From Dactylellina haptotyla (taxonomy: Eukaryota; Ascomycota; Orbiliomycetes; Orbiliales; Orbiliaceae), in NCBI GenBank assembly GCA_031310005.1, contig CM062380.1:3782001-3846000 (forward strand): 64,000 bases of DNA, given 5' to 3'. Within the stretch, counting starts at the first letter, position 1, and each line of letters opens with the position of its first letter. Made by a program: the position numbers and the translations under genes. This document shows, in pieces, positions 58,006 through 64,000 of the stretch. The notes under the pieces were generated by a model. The model did no database searches, was not told where the DNA came from, and saw only the letters and a list, made by a program, of their open reading frames with translations.

Positions 58006-61000
58006 TCACCACATATCATCCCCAGTGTAATCCCTGTCCCGATCATTATTCATCGTCTGCTGATGATAATACCGATTTCCCTGTTCATACCGTTGCTCCT
58101 CCTGCCCATCGTAAGCTTCATGCTCCTGGTAGTACTCATAATCTTTGTCAGAGTAGCCTCCGTTTCCATGATGGCCATTACTTCCGCCCTGTTGATGGTA
58201 ATGCGCTTGCTGGTCTTGATATTCCTCTTCGTACCCATACCCACTACCTTCGTAGTCTTGATGATATCCTGAATCTCCAGCGCTGGAAGCGTCACGCGAA
58301 GCGGATCGGACGTTGTACCCCTGTTGCGAATCATAAGGCCGGTCGTCGCGGCCGTCATCGTCAAAGTCGTAGTCTTCATCATCTGAGTCCAGAGGCTGTG
58401 TTTCGTCACCCTGCAAAAATTCGTTGTTAGCATGCACCAATTCTATAGAGATAGAAGGGATATAAGAACTCACGTTAACACCCCCATGGTGCTGCTGTTG
58501 GTGGTACTGTTGCTGCTGTTGATAGTGTTGTTCCTGTTGCTGCTGCTGCTGACTCTGTTGTGACTGCCCTCCTTGTACAGAATTCGGCTGCATCTGCTGT
58601 ACTTTAGCCAAGTACGCATACATAAAGTTACTCAGCAGTACTTGTTGCAAGAGCGGCCGTCTTGGGTTTGCTAGCTTCAGGTGCGACAATCGGTATATCG
58701 CCCGCTCGATGTGGATAGGGAATCGGGTATAGTAGTATGTCTGCTGCGGCGGGGATCGGCTTCGAGAGCCTTGTGGAGCCGTGCGACTTGAAGACTGGTT
58801 CTTGGATGACTTTGACTTCCCTTCCTCATGCTTCTTCTTCGAGCCTCCGAATATCGAAGAGAATATGCCGGACTCTTTCTTATCTTTCTCCTTGTCGGAG
58901 CCAGCAGCCTTACGGCTCGCTTTCTCTTTCTCCTTCTCTCGTTCGCGTTCGAGGGAGTCCATAGAGGGTCGCTGGTGGTTCGAATCGATGCTTTCCCGTT
59001 TCTTGGGTCCGTCGATAGACTTTTGCAATAGATCAAGTCGGGCATGGTCTCGCTCGTTGGCTCGTTCCCGCTCTCGTTCCTTTTCCCGTTCGCGCTCCTT
59101 TTCCCGTTTACTCTCACGTTTTCGCTCCTTTTCGTCCTCCTTTTCTCGATCTTTTTCAATCGATTTGGCCTTCCGAACCTTACGGCCGCCCGATTCCTTC
59201 TCTTTTCCGCCGTCTTTATCTTTATCCCCATCCCCTCCCAGCGACAGCCACGACCAACTCGACTTCCTGCCGACTTCTTTACCAGGTGGTACCGGAGGTG
59301 CGGGCTGGTGGTGATTAGATGAGTCTTTTCGTTTGACTTCCGACTGTTGAGGGGTGCTACTAGACGAAGATGCCGAATCTCGTGAAGGCTCGTAGCTACT
59401 AGTTCCAGGAGATCCTCGTTTCAGAGTTGGACGCTTACTCTTAGATGATGGGGCTTCGGGGGTATTTGTTGATGGTGACGGGGGTATTGGCGCAGCAGGC
59501 AATTGCCCATTTGGAGGTCCTGCTTTGTGTTCCTTCGAAGTCTTTCTCGGTGTTGCCACTTCTTTCCGTTCGACCTTGACGGGCTGGGAGGGAGCTGGAG
59601 GTTTCGGCGCGGATTCGGGCTCTGACTTCGATCTTGCCATCCGCTCCGAGGATATATCGGGAGGCGAGGTAGGCTGTCGAGAGAGCTTAGGAGGTGGAGA
59701 TGTTTGCTTAGGCTGTTCATCCGAAAGATCTCCGTCTCTACTCCTTAGTGACCGGCCTGACTGCCGAGAGCCTTGGTATTCCAAAGTTTCATCTTCATTG
59801 GATATCGATATCGACGGAATTGGTTCTGTCCTGACGCGAGATAACCTGAACTCTGGTTCTTCAGCTCCTCCCTGTTCTGCAGCAAGCTTGGCCCGTCGAA
59901 TCGAGGGTGCGACACGTTCTCCTTTCCGGATACTACCTCTCCTAAGGGCAGTTCTAGTGGATCTCCGCAACGATTGGCCAGGGGGAGGGACCGCGAAGAT
60001 TGGTTGGTCATCTTCAAGCTGGCTAGGTTCACCTTTTAGAAAACTCAGTTAGCCTTATCGGTCAGCATAATCGGGAGCTTTGAATAACATACCTCCAAGA
60101 GCCTTTTCGGCCCTGCTGAGACTCATTTGTCTCATCAAATCCGCGGGGTCCTTTTTACTTAGTACTTCCCCGAGCTCGGATACTGTCAATACGGGTTCTC
60201 CATCAGAATCAGACCGTGACCTCCTAAGCTTATCGGCCCCATCCTCATAACCCTCTGCTGCCTTTCCTTCGGTATCGATTTGCCGTGACAGCATTGATTT
60301 CTTCCTCCTCAAGCTCGGCGTGGTTTGCAAGCCATCTGTGGTTAGATTCCCCTCGTGTTCCCTAATCTGCTCCACGCGAGACTCCACAAAGTTCTTGAAA
60401 GCCTTTGGCGCTAGCTCCGGATGTAACCTCGCAGGAACCCAAAATAACCTCGCTGCATCATCGTCATCCACTCGTCCCTTTGGTGCAACAGATGGAAAGA
60501 AGTTATTAAAACTGGGCAGGTCCGGGTCATTTGCTACATTGCTAACATCCATCGATAACCTTCGGAGAGCCTGCAAGTTCTCCAATTCTTGCTGCACAGC
60601 ATCAGGGTTCGATTCATAGTCCAGATTATTCAACGGGAATGGCTGGCTCGCAGTGGTTGGCGAGCCTCCGGGCACCCGTAGTGTCGGCGAGGAACTAATC
60701 GGGGATGTGGACGAGGTATCCATCGGTGGTGGGGTCCTCCCGGTATTCAGACTCGGACTTTTTCGACCCTTGGTGGGGGTTTGAGGCGGTGTTACGGGAA
60801 GATTTGAAGCTGACTGAGTAATGTGGAGATTAGAATGGAAGCGTGATGTTTGATGCTGTGTTTGCTGATGCGGTTGCGGTTGCTGCTGCTGCCATCGTTG
60901 GCTGAGCTGGTAGTCGTCTTCAGCATCGTGGCCTTCGTCGTCAGAGCCTCCATACAAATCCCCAATTGCCGCTGTAACGTGTTCGTTCTCCCCTAACGAA

Positions 61001-61068
61001 CCCTCACGGCTGTGGAACGTTTGATCGGGAGGTTGAGGGTAGCGGTTATATCGAGGCTGGCCGGCAGA
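58006..61068 (-). CDS. ZDS1: Zds1/Zds2-like protein (PP2A-Cdc55 regulator), 5' end unresolved
   Basis: Yeast Zds proteins bind PP2A-Cdc55 and control mitotic entry and exit and polarity. The C-terminal Zds domain is plain: YYTRFPIHIERAIYRLSHLK, then LANPRRPLLQQVLLSNFMYA. An N-terminal conserved segment, ARLFWVPARLHPELAPKAF, also fits. Exons visible: 61068-60093, 60032-58474 and 58410-58006, about 979 residues. The last intron (58411-58473, 63 nt, GTGAGT...GCTAAC...TTGCAG) is a multiple of three with no stop, so it could be mistaken for coding. Long disordered regions are Ser/Pro-rich, then Lys/Glu/Arg-rich (KEREREKERERE), then Gln-rich. The reading frame enters through an acceptor (TTTAG) at 61069. 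The start codon lies upstream, possibly a tiny ATGAAG exon near 61193-61198, which is unproven. Confidence 0.85.
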
Positions 61069-64000
61069 CTAAACACGTATGAAAGAGAGTAACGTTAGCA
61101 CGTAACTGGTGATAGGTCAGAAATTCCGGGGTGCCAAGTCACGATAGGACAAAAGTGCAGACACGCCCGGATGGGTATATATCACCTTCATATATGAAGC
61201 TTTTGGGATGTACGGTACTCCCAGACCAGGGGACATATACGAGGAGGTAACGGGTGGTCTGGTCTACAATCTTGATGCTGAAAGGGAAAACGGGGTGCTA
61301 ATCGTGATCACCGGAGTATGGACACCATGGGACGCCACAAAGCCTCCTGCAATCGACGCTCTGTTGTTCTCTCTTCCAGGAAGCCCCACACGCCAGGTAC
61401 GGAAAGGCAGTATGGCGGTTGCAAGCGTCGATGCAAGGTGAAGGTGGCTAAACGTCGGGCACCAGTGGCTGGAGGGTGTCTCTTTTGTTCCAGTAAGCAA
61501 ACGGCAGCCGGTATGTCTCGGGTGTTCCTGAATACGATGGCAGGCCCAAAATCCCAAATCTCCGAGTAATTAACCCCCTCGCAATGACAGTGTGCCAATG
61601 CTATGAACAATACCAGCAATGTATGCTCCCCTTGCTTGCTCGCTTGCGAAATGCTGGCAAAAAGATCCGGATAAAAGTAATCGCTGTTCGGAGGTGTGGA
61701 AACGTAGCGTGCACGAGAAAAACGGCGGGAGCAGCAGCAAGAGCAGTGTGTTTAACGACGGGAAGGGTCTAGGGCCCAAGTATGCAGGTTCGAGAGCGGT
61801 GAGGTTGGAGATGGTCCGGGGGAGGTTTTCCGTGGAGGGCGGATATGTGTGTCTACGGCGGGTCGTTCGTTATTGGGGGAGTCCTGGGCGAGTTGTTGTT
61901 GATGTTGGCGATAGCTGCCGTTTAAGAGTGTGGAGTGGAGTCGAGACGTTTGAGTGGTAAACACCAGTCACTGCCGTACCAGCCACCGAGGTTCCTCTCA
62001 ATCAGAGCATGAACGACGAGCGAGTGGAGAGGCAGAGGTTCCAGCTGGAGGACTGTAGATAAATTTTGGCACGCTGAGATATCTCTGGAGGCTCCCGGCG
62101 ACGCAGGATTGTCGTTAGCTGAGGCAAAAGGAGTCGCGAGAGGGCGTTGATGTCATATGCTGGGCGGCTATATGGCGAAGCTGTCACTGCGAGCAAGGGT
62201 CTGGCCAGCTGGAGTATAAGATGTGCATCTATGCCGGTGAGTGATCTAGTCGCAGGTACAGCAAACAGACTCCTTGGTTACGTAGATAGATAGGTAAGGA
62301 GAGGAAAGTTCATGGGTGAAGCCAAGTATAGAAACAGATTTCATTATCGCCATCACAGATGCATATGTTAACAGCAGCATTCCAGCCAATTATCGCCCCC
62401 AGCCAGCCAGCCAATAGCCCTGAGTTACTGCCTGACCGCCTTACTGCCTTACTGACTTGCTAGCATACTTTTTACTACTGCATTGCACCTGCTGGCCCTA
62501 GGCATTCGATATTTTTTACTCGTTGGCTTTCTTTCACTTAGCTGCCCCATTTCTGCTGCTGCTCCCGTGCCTCTTCGGCCCGTTTGCGCAATTTCTCCCT
62601 TCACCTTGCTGGCCTCTCCTCCTGCAGACCAAATTCCCTTAGGCATTCTCCAGTGATTGCCAAAGCAGCACTGCGTCTCTGATGCTTCAAATCCTGTATG
62701 TGTACGAGGTCCGGACGGCCTGTACTGTCCTGTCTTGTCAAGGGCGCGCTGGGTTTGGGACTTGTTGCCGAACCAACAGCCTACTAGTGCAGCTACCAGT
62801 ATCGGCGCGTTCGAACATGTCTCGCCCGTAAAAAAGGGGACGGGCAACAGCTACTTTCCGAGATAGCTCATTTCCTGCCCTTATAATTGTAAACTGTGAC
62901 GGTTAGTGGACTTTCCAGCGATCTAATCCGCCAGTCCAGTGGCGTATATCCGAAGGCACTAGCTATTTGATATAAAAGCTGCAACGAAGGCGCATTCGAC
63001 ACGCCGTTTTATTAACTTCATGCGAGTAATCAGCTTACTATCCCAACAGCAGCACGACGGATATGCGCAAGAACGGCAGCAGATGTTTATTCTTGGAACT
63101 TGCCGGCCTGTCCGTTCTTTCCCCAGATGCACCTGCGAGAACTCCAACCGGATTGGCTGGCCCCGACCAACCCCAGGAAAACGCCACAGCTGTTTTCAAA
63201 TTAACGACCTGCTAGTTTCTTGTTGTTTCCTTGTTTCTCCAACCGTCCCAAGTGCCCCTTTTCGTTCCTGTCTGGTCACCGTTTGTACGGCAGGGCGTTT
63301 GTCCGGTCCCAAACTCGCGCTCTGATTTGGTGGAATCCGGCTTTTCGTCTGATGTGGACGTTTGCGGAGGGATGCTGTTGTCAAGCCACACGCAACACAG
63401 AAACAACGCATTTTTGGGCCGACGTGATGTTTCCCTTTGCCGGGTTACTTGCCCGTGTGCCAATTCCGGCCGGAACTCGATTCTGCGCTATGACATTGAC
63501 AAAGCAAAAAACAAAAAATAATAGTGAGGGGTAAAGTGGACGAAAGAATGAAGCGGGATCTCGTGCCTCGTTCTTTTCTCTGACTAAGAGATGATCCATA
63601 CTCAAGTCGGTGCCAACTTTTGTTGGGGGTGAAATTTGATCAGTTGCTTGCATTATCGCATCGCTTCAAATGGAGTAATTGCGAGGGAGCTCAATGGAAA
63701 GCTACTATTAACTGTATTGGACATGTTTGATAATTCTGTGTATAAAAACAATATCCTAAGAGGGTAGAAAAAACCCTCGTTGAAAAACCCCATGCGCGTA
63801 TGCCAGGTGGAAACTCACCACTGAAAAGGTCCGGTGGGGGGAATTCCAAGCCAGACCTACCAGGTGCAACTACCAGCTTTATGACTTAAGTAGTTCTACT
63901 CCTTGCACCCGTCTAGGTCTGCCTCGTCAAACCCCGTCGAACTTTGGCTTACCCCGCGCTGGAATTCCGGCTTGTCAAAGGTAATCTCTAGACCTTGGTC
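61069..64000. other. Upstream region of the ZDS-like gene, no other gene supported
   Basis: It must contain the missing first exon or leader and the promoter of the ZDS-like gene. The many overlapping open frames (for example 62449-62847 on the minus strand) have no motif. A short cluster of AGCC and TTACTGCC direct repeats occurs at about 62400-62460. Confidence 0.45.

Noticed and set aside
58781-59322. Ser/Phe/Arg-rich plus-strand frames
   Set aside because: Shadows of the Lys/Glu/Arg-rich region of the ZDS-like gene.

Overview
The window looks like nuclear DNA of a filamentous ascomycete (Pezizomycotina; Leotiomycetes is a guess from gene style only). The genes have many short introns (mostly 46-80 nt) with GTRAGT-like donors, CTAAC/CTGAC branch sites and YAG or AAG acceptors. 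Conserved ascomycete genes can be rebuilt across them: HBS1, SUP35 (eRF3), GEM1 (Miro), SCP160 (vigilin), ECM4 and a ZDS-type gene.

Layout. 1-5.8 kb: no supportable gene. 5.8-7.8 kb: an unrecognised Ser/Pro/Gln-rich protein. 9.3-22 kb: a plant cell-wall (rhamnogalacturonan I) block with a GH35 beta-galactosidase (frame broken by one base), a Zn2Cys6 regulator rebuilt from six exons, a PL4 rhamnogalacturonan lyase and a decayed GH28-like relic, in AT-rich surroundings. 22.5-23.3 kb: a small type I membrane protein. 24.8-25.1 kb: a U2 snRNA gene that appears to be split by two spliceosomal introns. 25.5-27 kb: a secreted M14 carboxypeptidase. 28-31 kb: HBS1. 32-33.3 kb: ECM4-type glutathione transferase. 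33.5-41.8 kb: two large, tandem, secreted, intron-poor proteins of a family I do not recognise, each with four divergent copies of one module. 42.8-53.9 kb: a conserved block of GEM1, SUP35 and SCP160. 55.6-57.1 kb: a secreted protein ending in 8-residue Pro-rich repeats. 58-61 kb: a ZDS1-like gene with a long upstream region to the window end.

Most notable: the U2 snRNA. Removing two segments with perfect intron signals (24823-24888 and 24929-24983) leaves a ~187-nt RNA with stem I, the GTAGTA branch-site recognition element, stems IIa and IIb, the Sm site and stems III and IV. Both introns sit in hairpin loops on either side of the branch-recognition element, so U2 would be needed to splice its own precursor.

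Other themes: HBS1 and SUP35, paralogous translational GTPases for ribosome rescue and termination, lie 15 kb apart. Two otherwise intact genes (GH35 and one large secreted protein) each lack exactly one base in a short A/T run, which suggests either assembly indel errors or recent decay. Exon coordinates were placed by eye from splice signals and reading frame; no search or alignment was run.
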